Shown: positions 45,961 to 58,395, counted from the first letter of the stretch. The stretch: 64,000 bases of DNA from Chaenocephalus aceratus (GCA_023974075.1 JAMFTG010000044.1:372001-436000), one strand, 5' to 3'. The notes: generated from the sequence alone by a model not told the origin. Program-made: numbers and translations.

Positions 45961-48197
45961 GCTAACAAGAAGTAACTGATCCAGATGTCGTGATAAACCG
46001 GAAATGCCGTAAAGCATAACAGAAATGTAAAAATAAAATTATCAATAACTAATTTAGTCAACTAGAATAAGTACAATGAAGTATCTAAAGAATACCTACT
46101 AAAATGTCTTCAAGGCAGCCCAGTCACTACACTTAATGTTTTTTATTATAATTATGTCAGGCTTGTCCTTCCCTTTCTCCTTTCTCCAACCTTTCCTCCT
46201 TCCCTCCGGTCTGATCCAGAAAGTCCTTCCATCACTCCAGCTCATTAACACTTAACCAATCAGCTGGTATTAACTCTGAATGCAAGGTTACAGCGTTAAT
46301 GTGGTGGCTAATGGTTTGGATTCATTTTGTCTTGAAATTGAATGCATGATAATGATGTACAATTTACTTTTTATGTTTTCTAGACAACACGTTGTCACGG
46401 GAGCATGGACTTCTTTTGTTTTGGCCTGGCATTGTAAGTCTTTGTTGGCTGCACATTTTTAAGAGAGTGGGACAGAATTGCAGTATGAGACAAAAACGCT
46501 GCCAAGGGTTGTCTGTGGTTTAATGTGCATCATTAAGTATTATTATATACTTAATATGGACTTTGAATCAGGGGATACAAGTTCGAGTCCCACTGCAGTC
46601 AGCATGTTGTTGTGTCCCTGGGCAAGGCACTCACAGTGCTCCTGCATGAAGTCGCTTTGGATAAAAGTGTCATGTAATGTAATAGCCAGATGGCTGTGAG
46701 TAGTTCCATTATATTTAAAAACTCCAGTTTAATTATGTCACCTTTAATAGTGCTATTACACTATTGTGACTGTAGAAAAATAGTAAAAAGGGATTTTCAC
46801 TCAAACAAATAATGACATTGTTTTAGTGGTTTATTAGCTTGAACAGATTATTGAGGTTATTCTCATGCATTTTTCTGCTGCACAGAATTATAGACCAAGG
46901 TACACTTTTACTTATGGAAACATGTATCTATTCAGTATGGGGAGAACAACTGTTATAATCAGGGGTGCACATAACTTTTTTAGTGAGTTACTTAGATGAG
47001 TACCAGGAGACAGCATTTGGTCCTCACCCCACACGAAGCGTGGGCCTCCTCAGTGTGTCCTTCTTGCACGCTAGATGATGAAGAGGATGAAGATGCACCT
47101 CCATGTCTCTTTTTAAGCCTCCGATTTGCTTTCTCCAAAACTGTGAAGTCCTTGCATTTCACGAGGCCAAGTTGAAGGATTCATACTAAGAAATGACTTG
47201 AAGTAATATCTGATTTCAGAGGTGGGAAGTTACGAAGTACAATTTTGAGATATTTGTAAAATTAGCTGCACCTTCACCAGCTTTGAGAACACTTTCATGA
47301 TCAATCATTACAAAAAATATCATATATATTATTCTGAAATGGACCAATCTGCACAACAACTACTTTTGTGACTATATTTTGATGATAATACTGTTCTAAT
47401 TTTACTTGAGTAACATTTTGAATGCAGGACTTTTATTGTTACTCAGTTACAATACAAGTCTGGTACTTCTGCAGACTACAGCGCCACTTACAGGCCTGGC
47501 ATATGTACTACAGCGTCTCCAGCGCTTTCGAGCGGCAATGGCGGGCCGTGGGCCAACCTCTCATTCCCCTGATAGGTGGAGAGTTGGCCAATAAGCGGAG
47601 CTCCCCTTCTGTGACGTAGAAAATAATTCAAATCTGGATCAGTCTGTATCAGATCCGTTGCAGCCCCGTTTTTAGAGATTTGGGTACGGAGGAAAATAGA
47701 GAGGGTTGTGTTTTCTGACACTTGGTGAGTTCCCTGACACACCAGGAACACATGTTCATGTATACAAGACGTACAAGAGTGAATTTTGCATGACAGGTCC
47801 CCTTTAAAATGTGTTCGACTGTAGCTAAGAAGGTAAATGGGCGCCTACCAATAATGTCGATTCTCAGTGTCTTTGGACAAGATACCTACCTCTAAATGGC
47901 TCCTGTAGGCATGTACACAGTATTGAAGTGTATGTGAATTCCTTTGGATAAAAGTGATCCATATGACCTAAATGTAATATGAAGGTACTTAGAACGACTG
48001 AACGGTGACATTTTGATATCACATGAGACCGAACAGCAGGACACGAATATCTCCTGTGTGAAAACCCTGTGTCTGTTTTTACATATGTTAAGCTCTTTAA
48101 ATAGAAATACAAATTCACATAAGGGTCTGTGGTCATTTGGAATTCAGTTGACAGCTTGTGTCCGCGGGGTCTTAAAAAGTATTAAAAGTTGATAAAT

Positions 48198-49096
48198 CAA
48201 TTTAGCAGAAATTAAGGCTATTAAAAAGTATTAAACGGCACTGTTAGAATATTTTTTCGCCGGTCAACATGTCCGTTAAAGTTTAAATCTTCCAGACAAA
48301 ATGAGTGCCGGTCAAAGGTCTTCTTTGTTATTTATTGAGCTTTAAAACAAATTGAAATGATTCGATATTAAACTAACTAATTATAGTAGATTAACTACAT
48401 TATTCAAAAGCGAACAGTAATTTACAATAACGGGAATAATACACGGAGCGCTCTCTCCTTCTCCTGACAGTCCGCCAGCATCATGCAGCTCGCGGATCAG
48501 TAATGAGTGACCCGACAGTAAAACTAAACATATCTATAGCTAGTTACGGTAGTTTGAGAGGTAATTAAAATAGCTACGTGTGATATTCAAACCTGAAGTG
48601 TGTGTTTTGTTCCGCTCACCGCTGCATGTGGTGCAGAGCTGCGTGTCGACTCGTCAGCTGATCTCTCTCTCCCGTCAGATTAGACTTCACTCGCGTTTAT
48701 GTCCATATCGATCAGATCCAGCTAGTTCTAGCTAATGATAGGACTACCTGCTTATTAAAAGACAACTACACAATAAGTGTCGCTATGCAACCGGGTGAGG
48801 CCGCAAAGTATAGCGTAGCATTATGCATTTGTTTACATGCCCACCGGAACCCCGAGGCATTACCAACAGATCAACGCACAATCAACCCATCCAGGACATC
48901 TCTTTCTCCACATGTTAGACATTAGAGTTGACTCTTCTTGTCTGTTACATAAATGGTGCAAGTTGCGCAACTGATGTGGTATTGCGCTAAGCGGAAATTA
49001 TTTTTGAACGAACACTTTGACCGGAGAGATTTAGATTTGCCGGTCTTCAGCACATTTTACCGGTCGTAGTCCGGTAATTACCGGCTAACGGGAACT
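48198..49096. mobile_element. hAT-like composite containing the 500-bp repeat, copy 2
   Basis: 48478-48965 repeats 31430-31940. The right edge, TTACCGGCTAACGGGAACTC at 49077, is a hAT-like terminus, and GCCGGTCAACATGTCCGTTA near 48260 belongs to the same element type. The left terminus is not clear. No coding sequence. Confidence 0.45.
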
Positions 49097-49109
49097 CTGA
49101 TGTATACAT

Positions 49110-51816
49110 CCATCCATCCATCCATCTTCTCCCGCTTATCCGTGGTCGGGTCGCGGGGGGTAGCAGTTCCAGCAGAGAGCCCCAAACTTTCTTTTCCCTG
49201 GCGACATCAACCAGCTCTGACTGGGGGATCCCAAGGCGCTCCCAGGCCAGCGAAGAGATATAATCCCTCCACCTGGTCCTAGGTCTACCCCTTGGTCTCT
49301 TCCCAGCTGGACGTGCCTGGAACACCTCCCTAGGGAGGCGCCCAGGTGGCATCCTAACTAGGTGCCCGAACCACCTCAACTGGCTTCTTTCGACGCGAAG
49401 GAGGAGCGGCTCAACTCCGAGTCCCTCCCTGATGACCGAACTTCTCACCTTATCTCTAAGGGAGACACCAGCCACCCGGCGGAGGAAACCCATCTCGGCC
49501 GCTTGTATCCGCGATCTCGTTCTTTCGGTCATGACCCATCCTTCATGACCATAGGTGAGGGTAGGAACGAAAATGGCCCGGTAGACAGAGAGCTTTGCCT
49601 TCTGGCTCAGCTCCCTTTTCGTCACAACGGTGCGGTAAAGCGACTGCAGTACCGCTCCCGCTGCTCCGATTCTCCGGCCCATCTCACGCTCCATTGTTCC
49701 CTCACTCGAGAACAAGACCCCGAGATACTTGAACTCCTTCACTTGGGGTAAGGACTCATTCCCTACTTGGAGTGGACAGTCCATCGGTTTCCTGCTGAGA
49801 ACCATGGCCTCAGATTTGGAGGTGCTGATCCTCATCCCAGCCGCTTCACACTCGGTTGCGAACCGATCCAGTGAGTGCTGAAGGTCGCAGACCGATGAAG
49901 CCATCAGAACCACATCATCTGCAAAAAGCAGTGGTGCAATCCTTAGTCCACCGAACTGCAGACCCCCCCCCCCACGACTACGCCTCGAAATCCGATCCAT
50001 GTATATTACAAACAGGATTGGTGACAAAGCGCAGCCCTGGCGGAGGCCAACCCTCACCGGAAATGGGTCCGACTTACTGCCGAGGACCCGGACACAGCTC
50101 TCGCTTTGGGAGTACAGAGATTGGATGGCCCTGAGTAGAGACCCCCTCACCCCATATTCCCGCAGCACCTCCCACAGTAACTCCCTGGGAACCCGGTCAT
50201 ACGCCTTCTCCAAGTCTACAAAACACATGTAGACCGGATAAGCGTACTCCCAGGCCCCCTCCAGGATCCTTGCGAGAGTAAAAAGCTGATCCGTCGTTCC
50301 ACGACCAGGACGGAATCCGCATTGTTCCTCCTCAATCTGAGGTTCGACAATCGGCCTGACCCTCCTTTCAAGTACCTTGGAGTAAACTTTCCCGGGGAGG
50401 CTGAGTAGTGTGATGCCTCTGTAATTGGCACACACCCTCTGATCCCCCTTTTTGAACAGGGGGACCACCACCCCGGTCTGCCACTCCTTCGGTACTGTTT
50501 CCGACTTCCACGCAACGTTGATGAGACGTGTCAACCATGACAGTCCCTCAACACCCAGAGCCTTCAGCATTTCCGGGCGGATCTCATCCACCCCCGGGGC
50601 TTTGCCACTGTGGAGTTGTTTAACGACCTCAGTGACCTCCCACCGGGAGATTGGTGTTGATCCCCCGTCACACTCCAGCTCTGCCTCTAACATAGAGGGC
50701 GGAGTTGTCGGGTTCAGGAGTTCCTCAAAGTGTTCCTTCCAACGCCCCAACACTCCATCAGTTGAGGTCAACAACGTCCCATCCTTACTGTACACAGCTT
50801 GGATGGTTCCCTGCTTCCCCCTCCTGAGGTGTCGGACAGTTTTCCAGAACAACTTTGGTGCCGCCCGAAAGTCCTTCTCCATGTCTTCTCCAAACTTCTC
50901 CCACACCCGCTGCTTTGCCTCGGCCACGGATGAGGCTGCTGCCCTTCGGGCCTGTCGGTACCTTGCAACTGCCTCGGGAGTCCCCCGGGATAACAAATCC
51001 CTGAAGGCCTCCTTCTTCAGTCGGACGGCTTCCCTGACCACCGGTGTCCACCAGGAGGTTCGAGGGTTACCGCCCCTTGAGGCACCTAGGACCTTGAGAC
51101 CACAGCTCCCCACCGCGGCTTCGGCAATAGAGGCTTTGAACACCGACCACTCTGGTTCAATGTCCCCAACCTCCACAGGAATGCCCGAAAAGCTCCGCCG
51201 GAGGTGTGAGTTGAAGGCCTCCTGAACTTGGGCCTCCTCCAGACGTTCCCAGTTCACCCGAACTACACGTTTGGGCTTACCAGGTCTATCCAGAGGCTTC
51301 CCCCGCCACTCGACCCAACTCACCACCAGATGGTGATCAGTTGACAACTCCGCCCCTCTCTTTACCCGAGTGTCCAAAACATACGGCCTCAGGTCCGATG
51401 ATACGATAACGAAATCGATCATGGACCTTCTGCCTAGGGTGCTCTGGTACCACGTACACTTATGAGCATCCTTATGTTCGAACATGGTGTTTGTTATGGC
51501 CAATCCATGACTAGCACAGAAGTCCAGTAACAAACCACCACTCCGGTTCAGATCAGGGGGGCCGTTCCTCCCAATCACGCCCCTCCAAGTGTCTCCATCA
51601 TTGCCCACATGTGCGTTGAAGTCTCCCAGCAAGACTAAGGAGTCCCCTTCAGGAGCCCCATACAGGACTCTTTCCAGGGTCTCCAAGAAGGCCGAATACT
51701 CCGAACTGCTGTTGGGTGCATAAGCACACACAACAGTCAGAGTTTTCCCCCCCATAACCCGCAGGCGTAGGGAGGCGACCCTCTCGTCCACTGGGGTAAA
51801 CTCCAACAACGAAGCA
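49110..51816 (-). mobile_element. RTE-clade LINE (Rex3/BovB-like), 5'-truncated, frame open
   Basis: A continuous minus-strand frame runs through the whole insertion (about 900 codons). In order: C-terminal part of an apurinic endonuclease domain ([10 protein letters not shown], later [10 protein letters not shown] with the catalytic His), then reverse transcriptase ([71 protein letters not shown]) and a C-terminal region ending near [13 protein letters not shown]. The insertion ends in a CATC repeat. A perfect 13-bp duplication CTGATGTATACAT flanks it (49097-49109, 51817-51829). The N-terminal third of the endonuclease is missing, so it is dead on arrival. Apparent codons before about 51816 and after 49110 are flanking DNA. 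The clade label rests on motif style and the short tail; Rex3 is my best guess. Confidence 0.85.
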
Positions 51817-52147
51817 CTGATGTATACATGTGTGATAGAATTATTTTTTAAATAACATTTTACATGATAAAAATGGCTCTGAATGTATATTGTTGTGTTC
51901 ATATTTAAGCAATACATTGCAAGACAGTAAGTTCTGTAATTTACATAATTCATTTCTAATGTACTTTCTATATATTTCACAGGTTACCAAGGGACATCGA
52001 GTCATCCAGCAATTTCGTCTTCGACAGCTAATGCGGAGAAAGTTCATCAACTCAGTACTGTTAGAAGTTTAAGTTGACATATAAATGTTTTTGTAACATG
52101 GTTTAGTTTCAAGAGGTTTAAAGATTGAATTCATTAGTGTTTTTCAG

Positions 52148-54027
52148 ATTCCACTAGATGGGTGACATGTAGCTTTGAATCTAACAAAAGGACAGCATTG
52201 TTAAAGCACTACAGGCTAACACATGTAAACGGTGGACGCTGCAACTCGGTCCCTTGTCTTTATACAGATTGCCCTTGTTCGTTTAAAACATTTAATGTTT
52301 GTATCACCTCGTTGTTTCAGATCAAAGAGGAGTTCCAAAGGATTACAACAATTTATCTCGAGCGAACCTTTTTGACCAAACTGGACTTTGAAACCCCAAC
52401 ACGGCAGGAGATATTTGGGACAAAAGGCGGAGTTGCAGGCACAAAAATAACCCCTGCTGGATTCACTCAGTCAGGTAAAGTGTAAAATTCATACAATTGT
52501 AATCGATCAATGTATGTTGGGCTCTTACTCACTGAGAAAAGATAATAATAATAATAATGTAATGATCTGGCCGGCCTGAGCAAGACCCAAAGCCAGCAGG
52601 GCATCTACCCAACTGACCCTGCGTGGTTTCTTTTGGCACATCATAGGATGCTTTAAGTTAAATGTGTATCAACTAATTTGTCAGCACAGCTTGATCCTGC
52701 TTTGCATCCTTGGTGCCTTATTTTGGAGCAGGTTCAATTGACCATTACGCAACATCTTTTGCTTTCTCTCTACAATAATGTACTTGTCTGTTTTAACAGC
52801 TACATGTAGAAGATAGACGAGATGCCATCATCCGCTGCTTGATGGAGTTCCTTGGAGAGTCTCCAGAGGAACTCATCAAAGACTACCAGGTAAATGTTCT
52901 GATGATTGTTGTACATGGATATCTCTGCAGGTTAGAGACTCATGCCAGTATGTGGAAAAGGCATGTCATTTAGATGAAATAAATTGGTATTTAATATATT
53001 TAAAATAAAAGCAAACATTTTACTTTATTCCATTCATTCTTTTTTTCATTCTTTCTCTAATGATATTTTTTTACATTCTGATTCATAATTTGGTTTTCAG
53101 TAGAATTGAAGATGTGAGCCTTTAAACCCCCGATCCCACCTCATCTTCGCTAAACTGAATCCAGTACTATACTAGCTTTTACTTCCTGCTTGGAACAGAG
53201 CAGCTTTTTTAAACCAAGAAATAAAAGTGACTACAAATTCCCTACATAACTTACCCCGTCTTTATCTACAAAAGGAAAGGAACTATAACATCAATTAAAT
53301 ACTAGGGCTGAACGATAAAAAAAAAATGTAATTGCAATTATTTTAACTGATATTGCAATATCAGGAAATTATCATCATTATTCTCATTTTCATTGAAACA
53401 TTTTTAAATGATCATGGTGTGATTTTTGCGAGGATTTGTAGCAAACAAAAAGGTTTTCTTTACATTTACAAATATCGCACCTGCTGCGATTTGAACATTG
53501 TTGTAGGCAATATTGCAGTTTCGATAACATTTTGATTGGTAGTTCAGCCCTATTAAATGGCCACTTTCCCCTAATGAATGACCTTTTGCATATTCAGTCA
53601 CTTCAAAGGAAACATGTAAGTAAAGTGTATCTCATCACCGATTCACATGTTTTGACAGGATGTGAGCAAAGAATTCGTCAGAGAGGACTATGCTGAGCAC
53701 GTCATGAAAATAGTTGTCCTCCATGGAAGTGCAGCACACCCTGCCGATGTGTCCATCATCATCGAGGGAAGGGAGGTTCTTGATGACTGCAGATGTGTGT
53801 CAAAGGCTTGCCTTCTGGTCACGGGCTTCATATATGCAATGAACTTAAGTTATCCACCGAAGATGAAATACACTTTTGAAGTATTTCAGAAGCTCTTTCT
53901 TGAGCTACATGTCCTGAAGATGTCTCAAAGTCCATGCATTGTGCAACAAACTTGTAGCCTAAGTGTATACAAAGGTGTTTCTTCAACTTGCAGTTCAGAG
54001 GAAATGCTTGGTAGTTATGGTGCCTAG
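52148..54027 (+). pseudogene. SAMD3-like gene, partial locus with zinc-finger and C-terminal exons
   Basis: Exon pieces: 52148-52281 (TTTTCAG acceptor; CSFESNKRTALLKHYRLTH then CPCSFKTF, a C2H2-like finger region), 52321-52474 (TTTCAG acceptor, GTAAAG donor; EEFQRITTIYLERTFLTKLD), 52800-52889 (LHVEDRRDAIIRCLMEFLGE, GTAAAT donor) and 53659-54027 (DVSKEFVRED, then PADVSIIIEGREVLDDCR and LLVTGFIYAMNLSYPPKMKY). The order matches the multicopy teleost SAMD3-like family: finger, middle, C-terminal module. The finger exon runs after 39 nt into what looks like an intron end, and the phase of 52474 does not fit 52800, so a middle section is missing. The last exon stops 30 codons after family similarity ends. 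Probably a decayed copy. Confidence 0.55.
53303..53552. mobile_element. hAT MITE (TAGGGCTGAAC termini) in an intron
   Basis: Ends TAGGGCTGAAC and GTTCAGCCCTA. Flanking 8 bp are TTAAATAC and TTAAATGG. It lies in the last intron of the SAMD3-like locus. Confidence 0.75.
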
Positions 54028-54502
54028 CAACAGTGACCTTTTTCATATGTTTGCCTGAGCCCACTTTGTACAACTACATGTTTTGTATACTGTTAAGATA
54101 ATGTTTCAAAACCTTGTTGAGGGGGTTCTTGACACTTTTTAGTTTCATGTGTTGTGCTTTGAGTATGTGCAGCTCAATGCGGCACATGTCAAATTGGTGA
54201 AGATGTTTTCTTCATTTGATTATGTGTTGTATGTTTTCTTGAGTGCGTTGAATTCTCAGGGCCACTGTACATATTGTGTAATTATTCTCTATAACACTAA
54301 AGCAAGGGATGTCAGGGATGAGGGATTGCACTTAAGTTTCCTTGCAAAGTGATGTGCTGAATATGATAACATGTGATTTATTTATTTTTAAGTCAGAATT
54401 CTACCAGTGTTTCAAAACATAAAGTTGCTGTTTTAAAGAGTACATTGTTTCATGTGTTGTATGCCCATATGTAACAGCATAGTGCTGTTAAAGGTAGAAT
54501 AC

Positions 54503-54882
54503 ATATTATGTAAATATTACTTATATATTTAAGTAAAAAATACTATGCAATAGTGGGTACAATTAAATAGAAGAAGTAATATTATGTAAATGTTACTTGT
54601 ATATTTAAGTAAAAAATACTATGCAATAGTGAGTACAATTAAATAGAAGATGAAATATTATGTAACTATTACTTGTATAGTTAAGTAAAAAATACTATGC
54701 AATAGTGAGTACAATTAAATAGAAGAAGTAATATTATGTAAATGTTACTTGTATATTTAAGTAAAACATACTATGCAATAGTGGGTACAATTAAATAGAA
54801 GAAGAAATATTATGTAAATATTACTTGTATATTTAAGTAAAAAATACTATGCAATAGTGAGTACACTTAAATAAGAAAAACA
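54503..54882. repeat. five exact-period 76-bp tandem repeats
   Basis: ATATTATGTAAATNTTACTT starts units at 54503, 54579, 54655, 54731 and 54807. Units differ by one to four bases only. Confidence 0.95.
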
Positions 54883-55210
54883 GAATGCACATTAAAGTTT
54901 ACTTGTGTACCTGTAGTTAGAGACACTTCTGAACTGTAAGTAGAATTTACTTGAAATGTAGGTTGTTAAATTTACTTAGAATTTCTGCGTGGAATATTGT
55001 TACCGAGGTTTTTCTAAGTAAATGTCACTCCACTTTTTTTTCAGTGTATATGGCATTACCCCGCTGAAGCTCACCAACGTTTAATATATTTCATAGTTCA
55101 AAGTTTTGTCAATTGTTTTGTTTATTGGTCAAATACTGGTTTCTACTGGTTTCTGATGGTTCTACTGGAATGAAAGAGCACAGAGTACAGAAGCAACAAA
55201 GCAGCATCCT

Positions 55211-55300
55211 GCACTGAACCCGACGCGTCTATCGTTTTTCCAACCCAGTTTAGATTTAACCACGCCCACTTCCGCATTACGCAAGAACGTAGCTCTACGC
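55211..55300. repeat. left member of inverted repeat bracketing the 55.7-57.7 kb gene
   Basis: GACGCGTCTATCGTTTTTCC...CACTTCCGCATTACGCAAG is inverted at 58320-58395 with about 80 percent identity by eye. Confidence 0.75.
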
Positions 55301-55681
55301 GATAGCGTCATAGACTTCATCTTCGGCAGCGGTCGCGGTAAAGCAGGATATTGAATAGTTGTTTTTTGTCTTTCCAAAGGATTTGTTGACTGAAAGTAAA
55401 CGATCCTGTAATCAAAGCCATATCGAAGAGTCCTGAGATTGTATTACTGGTGTTTTATCATCGATAACTAGCCTGTGTGTATTCTCAAATGTCGTTTTCA
55501 GGACAAACAAAAGACGTTTTAAATATCTTATCAGCTAGTGTAAGTGCAGAATATTGAATATAACCTTGACTATTACTGTGTACTTCATTTATCTGACAGC
55601 ATTATTTAATGATACTATTTTATATATACACACATTTATTCATTTATAAACATATATATGTAAACACACACTTATATGTAC

Positions 55682-57745
55682 TCACATGTACATATCGAAG
55701 AGCATAGCACAGGTGTCATTACATTTATTGTTGTACATCTCCACTTGAAGCTTGAGCGCTGCCAACATCGTGGGACCTGTTTGCGTGCCATACTCCTCCC
55801 TACACGCCTTGTGGAACAGTCTGAGTAGAAAATGAATTAGTTGGTATGGGTGTCACTTACATAAATAATAATAATAATAATTCATTTATTTTATATAGGC
55901 GCCTTTCAAGGCTTTCAAGGTCGCCGTACAAACACGTAAAAACAAGATACACAATACCTAACACCAGCATAAGAAACATAAACAGAGGCGGGGTGCAGAG
56001 CGGCTGAAGGCTCTCGACCCCAGTAGAAAAGCGTATTTGTATTCACTGAATACATCATAGTTTTTATTGCATCGTTATTTATATAGTGGGTAGTAGGTAT
56101 CTTGAACATGTTTCCAGATGTGATACCCACCTCTGTACACAAGGCAATCTCCCTGTTGGCCGACACATACACATATCGCTGCCCGTACTCCATTTGGAGG
56201 TCGTGTTTCAGGACCGCCAGTGCAGATGTTGGAGTGTGGCCAATTTCAAAGAGCCCTGTGAGTATGCTGTTTGCCTTTTCCCCAACATCTCGGTGGCGGA
56301 TGGCGTCCGCAACAAAAAGATCGTGGTTGTGCCTGTTTATTAGAATAACCTTAAATGGTAGGTCAGGCATGTGTGGGTCTTCGGTCCTATAACATAAATC
56401 CATATAAAAGCGTCCTTGGGTTTCGTGAAAGGCGCTATATAAATTGAAATTATTATTATTATTATTATTAAAGTAAAAAGGATCATTAAAAGGTAACTTC
56501 AAGAAATATCAACAAGACAACACTTACTTTGAAAAGCACCCGCTTCCCCAACCTGGGTCGGGTAACATCCACCCTCCATGTCACCCCTGATGACCCGGGT
56601 GGTCCCCCAGTGAAACCACCTCTTCATCCTGGCACCCGTGGTATCTGAACTCACCGGGTAGCCAACCCTACAAGGAAACAGACAAGTATTAATTAAAATC
56701 CTCACACATAATACTGTGTCAGCGCAGAATACCAGTAAGAGTTGTGCCATGATCTGAAGAACTAAAGAGGACCATGAGGTTTAAAATGTACTGACTTTAC
56801 TTAGAACTAGAGTAGAATACACATTATACTGGCAGGCTTAAAAAGTCTGAAAAATAAAAATCCAACCCTCAAAATCCTAAAACATACGTATAGTTATGCT
56901 AAAATGTTTATATTCTCTTTAAATGTACTTCATGTGCTTGCATGTTATTCTTTGTAATGCCTTGTCTTTTATCTGGACAATAAGTCTGTTATTAAGTGGT
57001 ATAGTTTAGATGATGATGATGTGTAATTAAATCAAATCAAGTTTTATTTATATAGCACATTTATAAACGATTTTTGGTCGAGCCAAAGTGCTGTACATAT
57101 AATAAAAATAGCCTACAGTAGAAATAGCACAGATTGATCAGAATATCAGTATGACAAAAAACGACACCCTCTATCTACAGATGTAGCGCTTCGTTTCAGA
57201 CTTTTTTTTATTAATCTGTGTGAATCTGTGCTGTCCTGTTTTTCACTCTCACCCTGTTGCTGTTTAAACTACTGAATTTCCCCACGGGATTAATAAAGGT
57301 CCATCTTATCTTAATGTATAAGTTGATTTACTTCAATCTACTGTACAATATTACAGGAAATATACTGCATAAAGCAAACTATATACTTTATTTGATCTAA
57401 AATATTGATGTTTCTACAACACCCATTGTGTATTTTGTGAATGAAGCGCCATCTCATGGTTAAATCCTGTAATTGAACAAATGGGGAAATTGGGCAACGC
57501 CCTCTAGCAATTTGGCAACACCCCCAGCCACTGGCATCCGCTGGGCTTTTGACTGGGACACACCCATTTGAGTCTGATCTGGAGTGCTACATCTGTATGT
57601 GTAGGTGAGGCATTGATGTGAGCAAACACATCCAATGTAATTTGATGTTCATCATAGTATTGAGAGATAGGTCTGATCAGATACCTTCAACTGCGGGTAC
57701 TCCATATTGTTCTGTGTGCCTCCAGAGCACACTAAAACACGAGGT
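55682..57745 (-). CDS. multi-exon gene of unknown function (multicopy teleost type)
   Basis: Four minus-strand exon candidates: 57685-57745 (RPRVLVCSGGTQNNMEYPQL; TTTCAG acceptor, GTATCT donor), 56528-56667 (GARMKRWFHWGTTRVIRG; TTGTAG acceptor, GTAAGT donor), 56131-56386 (VADAIRHRDVGEKANSILTG, SALAVLKHDLQMEYGQRYVY; GTGGGT donor) and 55682-55820 (LFHKACREEYGTQTGPTMLA, stop at 55682-55684). The style recalls large multicopy fish proteins related to transposases, but I cannot name the family. The simplest junctions of exons 2-3 and 3-4 are out of phase, so an exon is missing, another splice site is used, or the copy is decayed. Introns hold L2-type tails at 55868-55925 and 56410-56470. The whole gene sits between the inverted repeats at 55.2 and 58.3 kb. 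Confidence 0.45.
55868..55925 (-). mobile_element. L2-type LINE/SINE tail
   Basis: ATAATAATAATT...TATATAGGCGCCTTTCAAG: reversed 3' tail with its microsatellite. Confidence 0.7.
56410..56470 (+). mobile_element. L2-type LINE/SINE tail
   Basis: GCGTCCTTGGGTTTCGTGAA then GGCGCTATATAAAT and a TTA run. Confidence 0.7.
57030..57312. repeat. two retroposon tails
   Basis: 57030-57100 has the AGTTTTATTTATATAGCACA teleost retroposon sequence. 57190-57312 matches 9356-9480 inverted. Both lie in an intron or upstream part of the minus-strand gene. Confidence 0.5.
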
Positions 57746-58319
57746 CTGAAATGAAAGCAAAAAAAAAGAGTTATTCAGGTACTATTCTGATGCTAGTACT
57801 TTGGTACTTGTACCTTTACTCAAGATCTTATCACTTCTTACACCTCTGGAAAGGAAATATATTTATGTAAAGGAATATATTTTTATAAATGTCCCAACAT
57901 TTCATTTTTACATGGCAAAACGTTAATATGTTATTAATCTCGAATGTTATATGTTGTATTATATAATAAAATAGACATTTATATATTATAAAATATTAAA
58001 TAGATACCTTTACATCCTAAACAGAAGGTCAAAACGTTAATATGTTACATGACAAACAAAAAACCGAAACATTATATAGGCTATATACAGATGTTTGCTA
58101 TTGTATCTTATATCCATCAGGAATTAATATTAAATGATGAATTACCTCAGCACTGCATAAGTGTGGTCGTCAGTCATATTGACAAAGAAGCATTATTATA
58201 TTGTATATTATGCGGCGTTTAAAAGGACGGTATTTCGCTTGTCAGATTCAGATTTCGCGGGTGTGCCGCAGTGATGTAACCATAGGGATGTAACGCCAGG
58301 TTGATGCTGTGACGTAACG

Positions 58320-58395
58320 CCGCGTCGATGCTTGCGTAATGCGGAAGTGGGATCCAAACTGGAAAAAACGATAGACGCGAACCTGACCTTCACAG
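58320..58395. repeat. right member of inverted repeat bracketing the 55.7-57.7 kb gene
   Basis: CTTGCGTAATGCGGAAGTGG...AACGATAGACGCG, inverted partner of 55211-55300. Confidence 0.75.

Larger units (their letters stand above)
43070..48197. repeat. segmental duplication, copy B
   Basis: Direct paralogue of 34192-42431. It lacks the region matching 35316-36231 (junction near 44195, in TAATAA-rich sequence), the CCATGG element and the LTR. In place of 40973-41672 it has 46839-47475, which includes pieces with hAT-like starts (CAGGGGTGCACATAAC near 46961, CAGAGGTGGGAAGTTA near 47218). Confidence 0.85.

Noticed and set aside
49362..51225. Plus-strand frames of up to 257 codons
   Set aside because: They are antisense shadows of the long RTE reverse transcriptase frame on the minus strand.
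51890..52072. Extra upstream exon of the SAMD3-like locus ([16 protein letters not shown])
   Set aside because: An AG acceptor is present, but there is no donor before the stop and the peptide does not fit the family; left out.
54503..54882. 76-bp repeats as a CRISPR array
   Set aside because: Units are continuous tandem copies without variable spacers, in a eukaryotic genome.
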